A DNA stretch of 64,000 bases from ANME-2 cluster archaeon. GTDB taxonomy: Archaea; Halobacteriota; Methanosarcinia; Methanosarcinales; Methanocomedenaceae. The translations under genes were made by a program, and so were the position numbers. Below are positions 18,505 to 33,289 of the stretch, piece by piece; positions within the stretch are counted from its first letter, which is position 1; each line of letters opens with the position of its first letter. Location of the stretch: positions 1 through 64,000 of the forward strand of contig JAHYIS010000006.1 of assembly GCA_019429385.1 (NCBI GenBank). The letters run 5' to 3'. The notes under the pieces are model-generated. The model was not told where the DNA came from and ran no database searches. It saw only the letters and a list, made by a program, of their open reading frames with translations.

Positions 18505-18566
18505 CATATAATCAATGAAGTCTTTTTGACTATCCTTAAATATTACCAGCAATAAATAAACGCACG

Positions 18567-20054
18567 ATGTCAAACTCATGTACAGGGGCCCAGGCCCTTG
18601 TGTTCGGTATCCTTGACTCGGGAGTAAGCCTTGCCACCGGTGTCCCCGGATTCCCTATTTCAGGAATAATGGAACTTCTGAAGGATTCCGGTATAGAAGC
18701 GCGCTGGTCGATAAATGAAAAAGTAGCACTCGAGGCAGCACTTGGCGCTTCAGCAGTAGGACGCAGAGCAGTGGTTATTGTAAAACATGTCGGTATGAAC
18801 GTGCTTGCGGACCCGCTGGTCACATCAGTCACCCACACTATAGGAGCCGGGCTGGTAATTATTGCAGGTGACGACCCCGGAATACAGCAGAGCCAGAACG
18901 AACAGGATTCCCGGTACTATGGGTTGCTTGCGGAAGTGCCGGTCTTTGACCCGCGCGACCCTGCTATCGTTTATAGCAGCATGTGCCAGGCGTTCAAGCT
19001 CTCTGAAGAGGTGCACACACCGGTGATAATCCGCATCACTGACAGATTGAACAATGAGACTGGTTTTGTAGAAAGAACCAAGCCAGAAGTAGTGGAACTC
19101 CCAACATTTGATAGGAATGTATGGTCGTATACTATGAAAGGAAAACATCAGTTGTTCCACACCTCATCATATCCCCGGATGCAACATGTTTCTGCAGAAT
19201 CTGAATTGAAAGTACGTTCTGAACGTGGTAAGAAACGTGGCATAATATCGTCCGGGTATCTTTCCACTCTGGTCGAGCAGATAATATCGGATGGAAAAGA
19301 AGATATTTCACATCTGGCACTTACGATTGTTAATCCGCTGCCGATAAAGGGAATCAATTGTTTTATCAACCGGCATGAAAGGACCTTGGTAGTGGAAGAG
19401 AGCGAAAGTGTCATAGAAAATCAATTATCCTGCAGAGGAGTGCTGGGAAAATTAACCGGACACATAGGATATGGAAAGGTAGAGGCTTCTGACATCATTC
19501 AGGCACTAAACAAGATTGACTGGGATACTATCACTCCATCGATTTCTCCTGAGACCATCGAAAGCAGGGGTTTCTCCCGGAATATATGTGATGACTGCCC
19601 CTATCATGTCCTGTACCGGGTGCTTGGAACAATAGATATACCTGTTGCAGGAGATCTGGGTTGCTCGGTCAGGACCGCCCCCCCGCCCATGGGAGTGGTG
19701 GACCTGGCATATTCACTGGGGTCATCCATTGCCACTGCTACAGGATTTGATAAAAAAGGTATAGCCCTCATAGGCGATTACGGACTGGTACATACCGGAT
19801 TGCAGGGACTTATCGAAGCCGTTCATCACCATAAGGACGTACTGGTGGTGGTGCTCCAGAATACTATTGCTGCCCTTACAGGCGGGCAGGAAGTACCTGA
19901 CATGACAGACGTGGTGCGGACACTGGTACCCGATACTACCCTGCTTGATATTGAGAATATTTCAGAACCGGAACTTGCCACGCTCCTTACTGCTGAACTT
20001 GAAAAGAGCGGTGTATCAGTACTCCTGGTACGCGGCAAGTGTACCATGTATTGA
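18567..20054 (+). CDS. IorA-like TPP enzyme lacking the ferredoxin domain
   Basis: 495 residues resembling the alpha subunit of indolepyruvate ferredoxin oxidoreductase (IorA). The N-terminal pyrimidine domain contains NEKVALEAALGASAVGRRA (about 50-68) with the Glu that activates TPP. The C-terminal PP domain has GDYGLVHTGLQGLIEAV near 400, where IorA normally has GDS-type residues. True IorA is about 600 residues and ends in two [4Fe-4S] ferredoxin motifs. This protein stops at CTMY, with no such cysteines, and no iorB is near. It may thus be a non-oxidative 2-oxoacid decarboxylase or need another electron carrier. The neighbours are coenzyme B genes aksA (convergent) and hacA. TPP binding is likely; the reaction is unknown. 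Confidence 0.75.
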   Translation: MSNSCTGAQALVFGILDSGVSLATGVPGFPISGIMELLKDSGIEARWSINEKVALEAALGASAVGRRAVVIVKHVGMNVLADPLVTSVTHTIGAGLVIIAGDDPGIQQSQNEQDSRYYGLLAEVPVFDPRDPAIVYSSMCQAFKLSEEVHTPVIIRITDRLNNETGFVERTKPEVVELPTFDRNVWSYTMKGKHQLFHTSSYPRMQHVSAESELKVRSERGKKRGIISSGYLSTLVEQIISDGKEDISHLALTIVNPLPIKGINCFINRHERTLVVEESESVIENQLSCRGVLGKLTGHIGYGKVEASDIIQALNKIDWDTITPSISPETIESRGFSRNICDDCPYHVLYRVLGTIDIPVAGDLGCSVRTAPPPMGVVDLAYSLGSSIATATGFDKKGIALIGDYGLVHTGLQGLIEAVHHHKDVLVVVLQNTIAALTGGQEVPDMTDVVRTLVPDTTLLDIENISEPELATLLTAELEKSGVSVLLVRGKCTMY

Positions 20055-20090
20055 CATGGTATGTTGCGGTATGGCTCCGGAGCCATAACC

Positions 20091-21254
20091 TTAATCCGGC
20101 ATCAGGATCTCCTTGATAAACTCGTCCAGGCGTTTGCAGGGTATGCCTCGCTTGGCCTGGGTGCAGTCCTTCACTTTCGCAAGCAGTTCGCATAACTGGT
20201 CATGGTTCAGGTTGTACCCCATGCTCAACACAATGCCTTTAAGTGCCTTGGTGCCGGTGTGTTTCCCGATTATCAGGCTACGTTTACCGCCTACGATCTC
20301 AGGTGAAAATAGTTCATAGGTACTGGGTTCTTCCATAATGGCAGCCACGTGGATACCACTCTCGTGCGCAAAAGCAAAATCACCGACAACCGGTTTGTTC
20401 TTTGCCAGTTTCACTCCTGAGTATTCCACGACCAGCTTTGAAAGTTTGGCCAGGTTCTGGGTATTGTACCGTTCAATGCCATACTGTACCATCAGTGACA
20501 TCAGTACCTCTTCCAGCGCAGCATTGCCTGCCCTTTCCCCGATACCGTTTACAGTAGTGTGGAGTTGCTTTGCGCCGGCTTCTGCTGCGGCCAGGGTATT
20601 TGCAGTCGCCATGCCCAGGTCGTTATGGCAGTGTATGCAGATGTCGGTCTTGATATCTTTCTTGATCTCACTGACAAGGTAATACGCTGTGGCAGGGTTG
20701 AGTATTCCCACTGTATCGGCAATGCTCACGTAATCGGCACCGCGCTCCTCTGCCATTTTGAATATGCTCTTCAGGGTGCCGACATCCGTGCGCGTGGCAT
20801 CCTCTGCAGCGAACCGCACCGTTAACCCGTGGTCCTTGGCATATTCCAGGGCATCCATAGCACAGGTTGTGGCTTCGGCGCATGTCTTGTGATATTTATA
20901 TTTCAGGTGCAGATCAGATGTGGCAATAAACATGCTCAAGATATCCACTTCACAACCAATGGCAACATCGATGTCGCTGATTATTGAGCGTGACAGGCAG
21001 CAAACCTTTGCGTTCAGGCCCATTTTTGCAATTTCCCTGACCGTATCCCGCTCGGTTTGGGAAACAATGGGGAAGCCGGCTTCGATGACTTCGACGCCGA
21101 TGCTGTCAAGTTCCTGTGCCATACGTTTCTTTTCGTCAGACGTGAAGGCGGTTCCGGGGGTCTGTTCTCCGTCCCTGAGTGTGACATCACATATTTCGAA
21201 GTCACCGGGTTTTCTTCCAACAAGTTCGACCAGTTTGTTTCTGGAATACTGCAT
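20091..21254 (-). CDS. aksA: Homocitrate synthase-family enzyme (AksA)
   Basis: 387 residues. It condenses acetyl-CoA with 2-oxoglutarate and then longer 2-oxo-diacids, extending the chain towards 2-oxosuberate, the precursor of coenzyme B. The DRE-TIM metallolyase barrel opens with CDVTLRDGEQTPG near residue 22, holds the metal-site HCHNDLGMA near 203 and the signature NGIGERAGNAALEE near 235. HESGIHV (about 295) and a shorter communication domain follow. No full-length leucine-binding C-terminal domain is present, which separates it from 2-isopropylmalate synthase (about 510 residues); citramalate synthase is longer too. Divergent from hacA, the next enzyme of the same pathway. Confidence 0.88.
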   Translation of the reverse strand: MQYSRNKLVELVGRKPGDFEICDVTLRDGEQTPGTAFTSDEKKRMAQELDSIGVEVIEAGFPIVSQTERDTVREIAKMGLNAKVCCLSRSIISDIDVAIGCEVDILSMFIATSDLHLKYKYHKTCAEATTCAMDALEYAKDHGLTVRFAAEDATRTDVGTLKSIFKMAEERGADYVSIADTVGILNPATAYYLVSEIKKDIKTDICIHCHNDLGMATANTLAAAEAGAKQLHTTVNGIGERAGNAALEEVLMSLMVQYGIERYNTQNLAKLSKLVVEYSGVKLAKNKPVVGDFAFAHESGIHVAAIMEEPSTYELFSPEIVGGKRSLIIGKHTGTKALKGIVLSMGYNLNHDQLCELLAKVKDCTQAKRGIPCKRLDEFIKEILMPD

Positions 21255-21360
21255 GTTATCACCTATTTATGGGTCATTAGTTATCCACATCATAAGTAAG
21301 GTTTTCTGCCAAAACGTTAATATTAATAATTATAGATATATCATTCACCTTAAAGTATTG

Positions 21361-21393
21361 CAGGTAACTTTCTGCTGATTCGTGCAGTTACCC
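21361..21393. promoter_or_regulatory. Inverted repeat between aksA and hacA
   Basis: In the 190-base divergent spacer, GGTAA (21363-21367) plus CTGC (21372-21375) can pair with GCAG (21384-21387) plus TTACC (21388-21392), leaving a 4-base bulge and an 8-base loop. It lies about 50 bases upstream of hacA. It could be an operator shared by the two pathway genes or a leader hairpin. No matching copy was noticed elsewhere in the window. Confidence 0.3.
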
Positions 21394-21444
21394 TTATCGC
21401 AATATAAATAAAAACTTACCCATAAGTAACAAGGAGTAACGGTT

Positions 21445-22686
21445 TTGGCGACTATCAGTGAAAAGATATTTGGCAGGGCATCGAATTCCGATGTCCGTGC
21501 AGGTGATTTCGTGATTGCCGATGTGGATTGTGCCATGGCGCATGATGGTACAAGTGTACTGGCAGTGAAAGCATTTCGGGAAATGGAGGTCCCGAATGTC
21601 TGGGACCCGGCACGGATAGTCATCCCGTTTGACCATATTGTGCCTGCAAGCACTGATGTGGCTGCCAACCTGCAGTACGACATCCGGCAATGGATACGGC
21701 AGCAAGGTATCCCGAACATGTATGATGTGGGTGAGGGAATATGCCACCAGGTACTCCCAGAGCAGGGGTTTGCCCTTCCTGGCAGGCTGATAGTGGGCGC
21801 AGATTCCCATTCATGTACCTATGGTGCCTTTGGTGCCTTTGGTACCGGTGTTGGCGCCACTGACATGGCCGAGATATTTGCATCAGGCAAGCTGTGGTTC
21901 CGGGTGCCCCAGACCATGAGGGTCACTGTTGAGGGAAAACTGGGGGACCGGGTATCTGCGAAGGACCTGACGCTTAACGTGATAAAGCATATCGGTGCTG
22001 ACGGCGCTACCTATAAGGCCATGGAATATTACGGTTCGGCCATTGAAGAGTTGAGCATCGCGGGCAGGATGACGCTGTGCAACATGGCCATTGAGATGGG
22101 CGGGAAGGCAGGGATCGTGCCGCCTGACACCAAGACCGATGAGTTCCTGAAAGGCCGGGCTGTGGATTCGTATACGCCGGTCTTTGCTGATGAGGATTCC
22201 GGATATTGCGAGGAGATACATATTGATGTGGGTGACCTTCCTCCGCAGGTGGCCAGACCCCACAATGTGGACAATGTATGTGATGTGGATGAGGTAGCGG
22301 GAACGGCTGTTGACCAGGTGTTCATCGGTTCGTGTACGAACGGCAGGCTGGAAGACCTGGAGGCTGCGGCACGTATCCTGAAAGGGCGCAGTGTAGCGGT
22401 ACGCACCATCGTGATACCGGCATCAAGAACAGTCCTGCTTGAGGCTATCGAATTGGGATATATCACTTCCCTCATTGAGGCAGGGGCAACCCTTGGACCA
22501 CCGGGCTGCGGGCCGTGCCTGGGTGCTCACCTGGGCGTGCTGGCCGAGGGAGAGGTGTGTGTGTCGACGTCAAACCGTAACTTCAAGGGCAGGATGGGCA
22601 GGGGCGGACTACTGTACCTGGCATCACCCGAGACTGCCGCTGCATCGGCGTTGAAGGGCGAGATCGCCGATCCCAGGCTGGTCTGA
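21445..22686 (+). CDS. hacA: Homoaconitase / isopropylmalate dehydratase large subunit
   Basis: 413 residues of the LeuC/HacA aconitase family, the length of the archaeal two-subunit type. The [4Fe-4S] cluster cysteines are in [13 protein letters not shown] (about 294-306) and [14 protein letters not shown] (about 351-364). [18 protein letters not shown] (about 118-135) is the substrate-binding motif. Given aksA next door, the likely reaction is isomerisation of homocitrate and its longer homologues in coenzyme B synthesis. Leucine synthesis (leuC) is the alternative and cannot be separated without the small subunit, which is not in the window. The TTG start is supported by AAGGAG eight bases upstream. 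Confidence 0.87.
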   Translation: MATISEKIFGRASNSDVRAGDFVIADVDCAMAHDGTSVLAVKAFREMEVPNVWDPARIVIPFDHIVPASTDVAANLQYDIRQWIRQQGIPNMYDVGEGICHQVLPEQGFALPGRLIVGADSHSCTYGAFGAFGTGVGATDMAEIFASGKLWFRVPQTMRVTVEGKLGDRVSAKDLTLNVIKHIGADGATYKAMEYYGSAIEELSIAGRMTLCNMAIEMGGKAGIVPPDTKTDEFLKGRAVDSYTPVFADEDSGYCEEIHIDVGDLPPQVARPHNVDNVCDVDEVAGTAVDQVFIGSCTNGRLEDLEAAARILKGRSVAVRTIVIPASRTVLLEAIELGYITSLIEAGATLGPPGCGPCLGAHLGVLAEGEVCVSTSNRNFKGRMGRGGLLYLASPETAAASALKGEIADPRLV

Positions 22687-22729
22687 AAGGAACAGTTCTG
22701 TCTTTGCGGTGTAAAAACGTTCATGTTGT

Positions 22730-23038
22730 ATGAATGATATAACTGGAGTTATGCTCCGCGACAGGGATAAGTATGTGATATGGCCCGCCTATATCGATAA
22801 AGGCAACAGCAGAAGCGGAGGGCGCATCATTTCAAGGAAGCGCTCTGTGACATCACCCGAGTTGAAGGAGATTGACCGGGCCGCAAAGGAACTGGGCCTG
22901 AATCCGGTGGTTGAGAAGGATAAGGCATATCCCAAATACTGGTGGGAGGTCAGCGGGCGGGTGCTGGTGGATAAAAAGGGTGGGAAGTCAAGGATTGCAC
23001 GGGATATTGCGGGCAAGATAGGGGAGATGCGCGGGTAG
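22730..23038 (+). CDS. srp19: Signal recognition particle 19 kDa protein
   Basis: 102 residues. SRP19 binds the tips of helices 6 and 8 of 7S RNA and prepares the RNA for SRP54, an archaeal and eukaryotic feature of protein targeting. The family pattern is clear: YVIWPAYIDKGNSRSGGRII near residues 15-34, LGLNPVVEKDKAYPKYWWE near 55-73 and a basic C-terminus. Two starts are possible: ATG at 22730 (no SD) and ATG at 22751 (GGAG only two bases away, but nearer the conserved core). It is followed by T-rich DNA at 23145-23152 that may end the transcript. Confidence 0.92.
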   Translation: MNDITGVMLRDRDKYVIWPAYIDKGNSRSGGRIISRKRSVTSPELKEIDRAAKELGLNPVVEKDKAYPKYWWEVSGRVLVDKKGGKSRIARDIAGKIGEMRG

Positions 23039-23152
23039 CTATAAACAAGAAAATCCTCCCTGTGGTCGGATAAACTTGAGTACAAAAAGTTATACTTTAT
23101 GTACTATTAAAAGGAGATAATATTTACAATTTTTCCATCTACCATTGTTTTT

Positions 23153-23785
23153 TTACTTCCTCCCCCACACCAGAGCCACCAGCCCGAACATATCCAGCTG
23201 AATATTGAACCCATCAACCGCCCTGAAAGCATCCTTTAACAGCGCTATATCCACATAGTTCGCAGTCCGCATCTCCACACATGTATGGAATATCTCAAGC
23301 AGTATCTTCTTTGAAAACCTGGTCTGCTGCACCACGTCCATCACAGCAATCTCACCACCAGGCCGTAATACCCTGAACATTTCACCCAATACTTCTCCGG
23401 GCCTCCCCACCTCATGCATAGCAAAACTTGAAACAGTACCATGGAACACCCCATCCTTGAATGGCAGCCTGTGCGCATCAGCCAGCACAAAATCCCCTTT
23501 CGCCTTGGCTCTGGCCCGTTTTAACATATGCACTGAAATATCGGTGCATACCAGGTCGACAGCACCCATCCTTTCAGCCAGGTAACCAGTGCCGGACGCC
23601 ATATCTAATATGCGCCTGCCTTTCTTGAGCTCGACCTTACCAAGTAACTGCTGCCTTAAACGTTCATACTGGCCGAACATGGCCACCCTGGCACCAAAAT
23701 CATAGACCGGCGCCAGAAATTTGAAAAAACTGTGACTTTTTACCTCAACCATTTTTCTCATCCCGTTGAGATAATTATACTGCAT
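23153..23785 (-). CDS. Class I SAM-dependent methyltransferase (UbiE/MenG-like)
   Basis: 210 residues with a Rossmann-type methyltransferase fold. Motif I is ILDMASGTGYLAERM near residue 60, the acidic end of strand 2 is CTDIS, motif II is DAHRLPFKDGVF and motif III is VLRPGGEIAVMD near 140. The N-terminal FFKFLAPVYDFG resembles the quinone methyltransferases UbiE/MenG, but that motif is also seen in methyltransferases of unrelated substrates, so no reaction is assigned. Methanosarcinia do methylate the phenazine or quinone tail of membrane carriers, an attractive but untested role. Alternative in-frame starts lie at residues 9 and 12. Confidence 0.8.
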   Translation of the reverse strand: MQYNYLNGMRKMVEVKSHSFFKFLAPVYDFGARVAMFGQYERLRQQLLGKVELKKGRRILDMASGTGYLAERMGAVDLVCTDISVHMLKRARAKAKGDFVLADAHRLPFKDGVFHGTVSSFAMHEVGRPGEVLGEMFRVLRPGGEIAVMDVVQQTRFSKKILLEIFHTCVEMRTANYVDIALLKDAFRAVDGFNIQLDMFGLVALVWGRK

Positions 23786-23829
23786 AAATATAAATACATT
23801 TCATACCGTAGATATTCCGGGTCGTTGAA

Positions 23830-24174
23830 ATGAAAAAAAGCAAAAAGATGTATTACCTTATTCTCCTTGGTCTCGTGTTCCTGCTGGGAGGCATAGTGAT
23901 GAAGAGTGAAACCGGCGAACCATCACCATACATTTCTTTCGGCGTCGGAACACTGGTTGCCACCGCTCTTTACTACGGTATTGTAGAAAAACGCCCCCAG
24001 ATCGCAGCATTCATCATCGGTTTGATCGTACTGCATTCCGGTATCCTGCTCATAATAAAAGGTGAGTTGACATACCCTCTTGAATTCGGACTGGTCACCT
24101 TCATAAGCGGCATCCTGGTATTGCTCAATTCAGGTTTCTCGGAATATATGCGGGACCGCAAAAAGAACAGCTAA
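23830..24174 (+). CDS. Four-helix small membrane protein
   Basis: 114 residues with four hydrophobic segments (about 8-23, 33-50, 57-75 and 84-102) and basic ends (MKKSKKM, RDRKKNS). No recognisable family motif. Convergent with the phytoene-desaturase-like gene, with only two bases between the stops, and divergent from the methyltransferase gene 44 bases away. The shape is that of a small uncharacterised integral membrane protein. Confidence 0.55.
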   Translation: MKKSKKMYYLILLGLVFLLGGIVMKSETGEPSPYISFGVGTLVATALYYGIVEKRPQIAAFIIGLIVLHSGILLIIKGELTYPLEFGLVTFISGILVLLNSGFSEYMRDRKKNS

Positions 24175-24176
24175 AT

Positions 24177-25586
24177 TCACTTGATGTGCTGCTCATCCCT
24201 CATGACCTTCAAGAGTTCCAGTACTGAATACCCTGCCCTGGTTATTCCCATACTGCGCGGGTCAGTATCAGTACCTGCCAGATACAGGTTTTTTATCGGT
24301 GTCCTGGGCTGTGCAAAATAACCGTTGATGGTCACTGCCGCCTTCTCCGGAATGGTGGTCTGGGAATGTTTCATCTCAATATGGTCCTCGATTCCTGGTA
24401 ATGCCCCGAGAATGGTATTGTACATCCGCTTCTTGTCCTCATCAATGGGTACGGATCCGTCTGCAATGAAAGTAAATCCTACCAGCTGCTTCCCTGGCGG
24501 TGCCAGTTGTGCATCATAATTGCTGATGGGCATGGCCCAATAAGCTCTTGGTTTGAACCATATCTCAGAACCTTTATAATCAAACTCAGGTAACCTGGAA
24601 TCAAGACCAAGCCAGATAGTAACACTACGGGTCTGAACAACCCCTTCAAGTTCATGGATATATGATGCCGGCAGGTTATCAACCACATCAGGCATATCCT
24701 TTATAAAACCAGTATACACCACCGCATCAGCAGTATATGTGTCCTGATCCGTCATCACCCCTTTCGCCACACCTTCCCTTGAAAATATCTGTGTCACTTT
24801 TGATGAAGTCTTTATTTCCACTGCATTTGATAGGGAATACAATACAGCATTGAGGAAACTTTTCAGTCCACCACGAGGGTATGCCTGTGAATATCCGATA
24901 TTATTCACTGCAAGTCGCGTGAGTACTGACAGATGTTCCTTTAGTTGTCCTCCGGACAGGTGGTTCATGAGCAGGGCCCTGTACGAGTAAGCAATTTCCT
25001 CATCCTCCCAGAAGTTCTCAGGAACACTATCCCGCATAAAACTGCTGCCAGTCATTACTCTATGCACCGAGGTCTCCTTCATGGACCTGCCTGACAATGA
25101 ATAACAGATAGCATCGATAAAGTCCAGGGCATCCTGCGATAGACCTTTTGGCAGGTAATCATACATTGATTGGTGAGTCAATTCAGTACCCAGGGTAGTC
25201 TGGGTAATTGCCTTTGTAATCGTCTGGCTCAGTAATAACCGATCCATTTTTGGAAGCACGTCAAAAGTAGCGAATTCCTTTAGCGTGGATGGTATCTTAG
25301 AAATACCTTTATGGGTTCGGACATGATAGGTCCCGTGGTCCAGTAATACAGGAGTGTAATTAAAATACGTATCTATAAGCCTGCGCAGCGGTCCTTCCCT
25401 GAGGTGTGTGATAGCGTGCACTCCGGTATCTACCTGGAACCCGTCAACCATATAACTGTTGCAGTTACCTCCAACATTTTTACGTTTTTCCAGGACAAGC
25501 ACTTTTTTTCCGTGTTTGGATAGTGTCATGGCAGCCATCAGGCCACTGATGCCGCCACCAACAACTATTACATCATAATCTGCCAT
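24177..25586 (-). CDS. Phytoene desaturase-like FAD-dependent oxidoreductase
   Basis: A 469-residue flavoprotein of the amine oxidase / phytoene desaturase (CrtI) / retinol saturase group. The N-terminal dinucleotide fold reads VVGGGISGLMAAMTLSKHG (about 7-25) and is followed by VLEKRKNVGGN, the family's second FAD contact. The C-terminal FAD motif is NLYLAGTDTDPRSMGITRAG near 440. The enzymes add or remove double bonds in polyprenyl or carotenoid chains. In an archaeon without other carotenoid genes nearby, it may act on an isoprenoid lipid or quinone. The ATG at 25586 opens into the FAD fold, so the start is secure. Confidence 0.82.
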   Translation of the reverse strand: MADYDVIVVGGGISGLMAAMTLSKHGKKVLVLEKRKNVGGNCNSYMVDGFQVDTGVHAITHLREGPLRRLIDTYFNYTPVLLDHGTYHVRTHKGISKIPSTLKEFATFDVLPKMDRLLLSQTITKAITQTTLGTELTHQSMYDYLPKGLSQDALDFIDAICYSLSGRSMKETSVHRVMTGSSFMRDSVPENFWEDEEIAYSYRALLMNHLSGGQLKEHLSVLTRLAVNNIGYSQAYPRGGLKSFLNAVLYSLSNAVEIKTSSKVTQIFSREGVAKGVMTDQDTYTADAVVYTGFIKDMPDVVDNLPASYIHELEGVVQTRSVTIWLGLDSRLPEFDYKGSEIWFKPRAYWAMPISNYDAQLAPPGKQLVGFTFIADGSVPIDEDKKRMYNTILGALPGIEDHIEMKHSQTTIPEKAAVTINGYFAQPRTPIKNLYLAGTDTDPRSMGITRAGYSVLELLKVMRDEQHIK

Positions 25587-25609
25587 ATTCTATTGATAAC
25601 TTATATCTA

Positions 25610-26722
25610 TCAGAGTTTAAATTCCTTTGCAGCAATACCGTTGAGTATTGCCTCATACCGCTGGCATACACGCTCCACGATATCATCGGAAGCGTTCCTG
25701 TGTGTGGGTACCAGTATATCGGCATCTCTGGATACATCCACTCCATCCGAGGAAAGCCCGTAATCGGGCGCCACCAGCATTCCCTTAGCGGACACGTTGA
25801 GCTTCATATCGGAAACAAGCCGTGAAACCATATCAGTACCTGGTTTTACCCTGGCAGACACGCCCATGGCCCGGGAAAGGTATTGACTTTTCAATATCTT
25901 GATTTTTTCAACAGCTGCATTGACCTTATCCTTTGTACCCAGATTAGACAGCTTGTCTATGGTAGTTAGCAGGTCATCAAAAGTGACGGCCTGAATCTCA
26001 ATGATCTCACCATTGAAATACTCTGCAGCCTTTTCACCATATCCTTTTGCGATTACCAGTCTGCTCAGGGAATTCATTCGTTCGATTTCACTTTGAGTGG
26101 GATGGTAAGGTTCAACAACTTTAAAGTCCTCGATACCAAGCAAGAACATCAGGGATAGGTATCCCCTGGTCACGCCGATGGGCCTTTTCACACCCAGCCA
26201 TTTGTCCAGCCCGACCTGGCTGTCATGTGATACCATTTCAATTATCTTCTGCTTGACATATTCAGGTTCACTGGACTCAAGTCCGAAATATTCGGCAAAT
26301 CCATGTGTGGTAGAAAGCATCATACTCCTGCCTTGTGGAGTGCGTTTTATCAGCCCCCGCTCTTCCAGTTCCCTTACATGGTCGTACGTGGCATTACCCC
26401 GCTTCTCAACCAGGTCACTCTGGAGCAAAGGCTGGTGATACGCTATCATGGAAAGTGTACGGAGTATAGGAGATGGCAGTTCCCTGGGTGCAACGCTGCG
26501 GACATGTTCGGCATATTCAGGTTTGACCTGCATCACGTACTTGCCTTCCAGTTCAATTATTTCAAGCCCGGTCTGGCGTTGCCGGTACTCCTCTACCAGC
26601 GACTCTATAATAGCAGGAACCTTATTGCGCTTGCTTACCAGTTCCTTTAACGCACCCGATTCTACCGGTCCACCGGCAGCAAACAAAGCTGCTTCGATTA
26701 TTTCGCGGTCCCCTATGAACAT
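25610..26722 (-). CDS. scpB: Segregation and condensation protein B with C-terminal extension
   Basis: 370 residues. The first about 180 are ScpB, two winged-helix domains (IIEAALFAAGGPVESGALKEL at the N-terminus, TYDHVRELEERGLIKRTPQG in the second). ScpB dimers bind ScpA and control the SMC ATPase that compacts chromosomes. Ordinary ScpB is about 170-200 residues, so this one carries some 180 extra residues. The extension contains a hydrophobic LSLMFLLGIEDF near 195, a helical middle and a C-terminal alpha/beta part with SSDGVDVSRDADILVPTHR. I do not recognise the extension. It overlaps the end of scpA by 10 bases. Confidence 0.85.
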   Translation of the reverse strand: MFIGDREIIEAALFAAGGPVESGALKELVSKRNKVPAIIESLVEEYRQRQTGLEIIELEGKYVMQVKPEYAEHVRSVAPRELPSPILRTLSMIAYHQPLLQSDLVEKRGNATYDHVRELEERGLIKRTPQGRSMMLSTTHGFAEYFGLESSEPEYVKQKIIEMVSHDSQVGLDKWLGVKRPIGVTRGYLSLMFLLGIEDFKVVEPYHPTQSEIERMNSLSRLVIAKGYGEKAAEYFNGEIIEIQAVTFDDLLTTIDKLSNLGTKDKVNAAVEKIKILKSQYLSRAMGVSARVKPGTDMVSRLVSDMKLNVSAKGMLVAPDYGLSSDGVDVSRDADILVPTHRNASDDIVERVCQRYEAILNGIAAKEFKL

Positions 26723-27453
26723 ACCCCCGAATCTTCGGGGTACCGGATATATAATTCACCAAAGAGCTCTTCCTGTTCAAGCCATACTTCCTTCATGTTT
26801 GCCAGGAATAACAGCGAGATGTAGGTCATAAGTTTATTTGAACGGTCACCCGTTAATATTTCACCAAGTAAAATGTAATTTCTATCATAAAGCAACTCTG
26901 CTATTAGAGTCCGCAGGTCTTTCACTCTGCCCTCGATATCCTCTTCGTGGGCTATCCCCAGTACCTGTTCAGTAGTATGACGGGTAAGTTGCAGATGTTC
27001 CTTTGTCTGGTGGCGCATACTTCTGCGTCTTTCCACTACTTCGGCTTTTTCCAGTTCCATAATGAGTTCGTTCAGAGTGACCGACCTGTGGGAATGGCGG
27101 CGCACAGGTGGTCTGGGAATCGGATACTCATCCACTTCAAAGAAATCATACTCATCGACCCATGAATCGTCCTCTATCACCGGTACTTCCACCAGGGCAT
27201 TGGACTTCATGCGAAGCAGGATAGCAGCGTAATGCAGCGTCCTGCCAGATATCCGCAGGTCCATGCGTTCCATTTTCTCAACGTGCCTGAAAAACTTGTC
27301 AGTAACGTCAACTATATCGATATTCCAGGGATCTATCTCCCCATCCAGTGCCAGTTTTACCAGTATCTCCACCGGTTCCTCAAACTCACCAGGGTCCATC
27401 TGGCCCGATAAGATGTTTCCATTCAAAGTCGGCATTGCGACTAATTCTTGCAT
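26713..27453 (-). CDS. scpA: Segregation and condensation protein A
   Basis: 246 residues of the kleisin ScpA, which bridges the heads of an SMC dimer and recruits ScpB. The N-terminal SMC-binding helix region is EEPVEILVKLALDGEIDPWN, and the middle has ISGRTLHYAAILLRMKS, both typical. The C-terminal winged helix is shown by SNKLMTYISLLFLANMKEVW and the following QEELFGELYI. GAGGGG lies upstream of the ATG at 27453. The next genes upstream on the same strand are gyrA and gyrB, only 65 bases away. No smc gene lies in the window. Confidence 0.92.
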   Translation of the reverse strand: MQELVAMPTLNGNILSGQMDPGEFEEPVEILVKLALDGEIDPWNIDIVDVTDKFFRHVEKMERMDLRISGRTLHYAAILLRMKSNALVEVPVIEDDSWVDEYDFFEVDEYPIPRPPVRRHSHRSVTLNELIMELEKAEVVERRRSMRHQTKEHLQLTRHTTEQVLGIAHEEDIEGRVKDLRTLIAELLYDRNYILLGEILTGDRSNKLMTYISLLFLANMKEVWLEQEELFGELYIRYPEDSGVCS

Positions 27454-27518
27454 ATCAGCATCATCCCCTCTAATTTCAAGAATTCTTAAATATATTCATG
27501 CTTTAATAATATATTATC

Positions 27519-33281
<5,763 letters not shown>

Positions 33282-33289
<8 letters not shown>

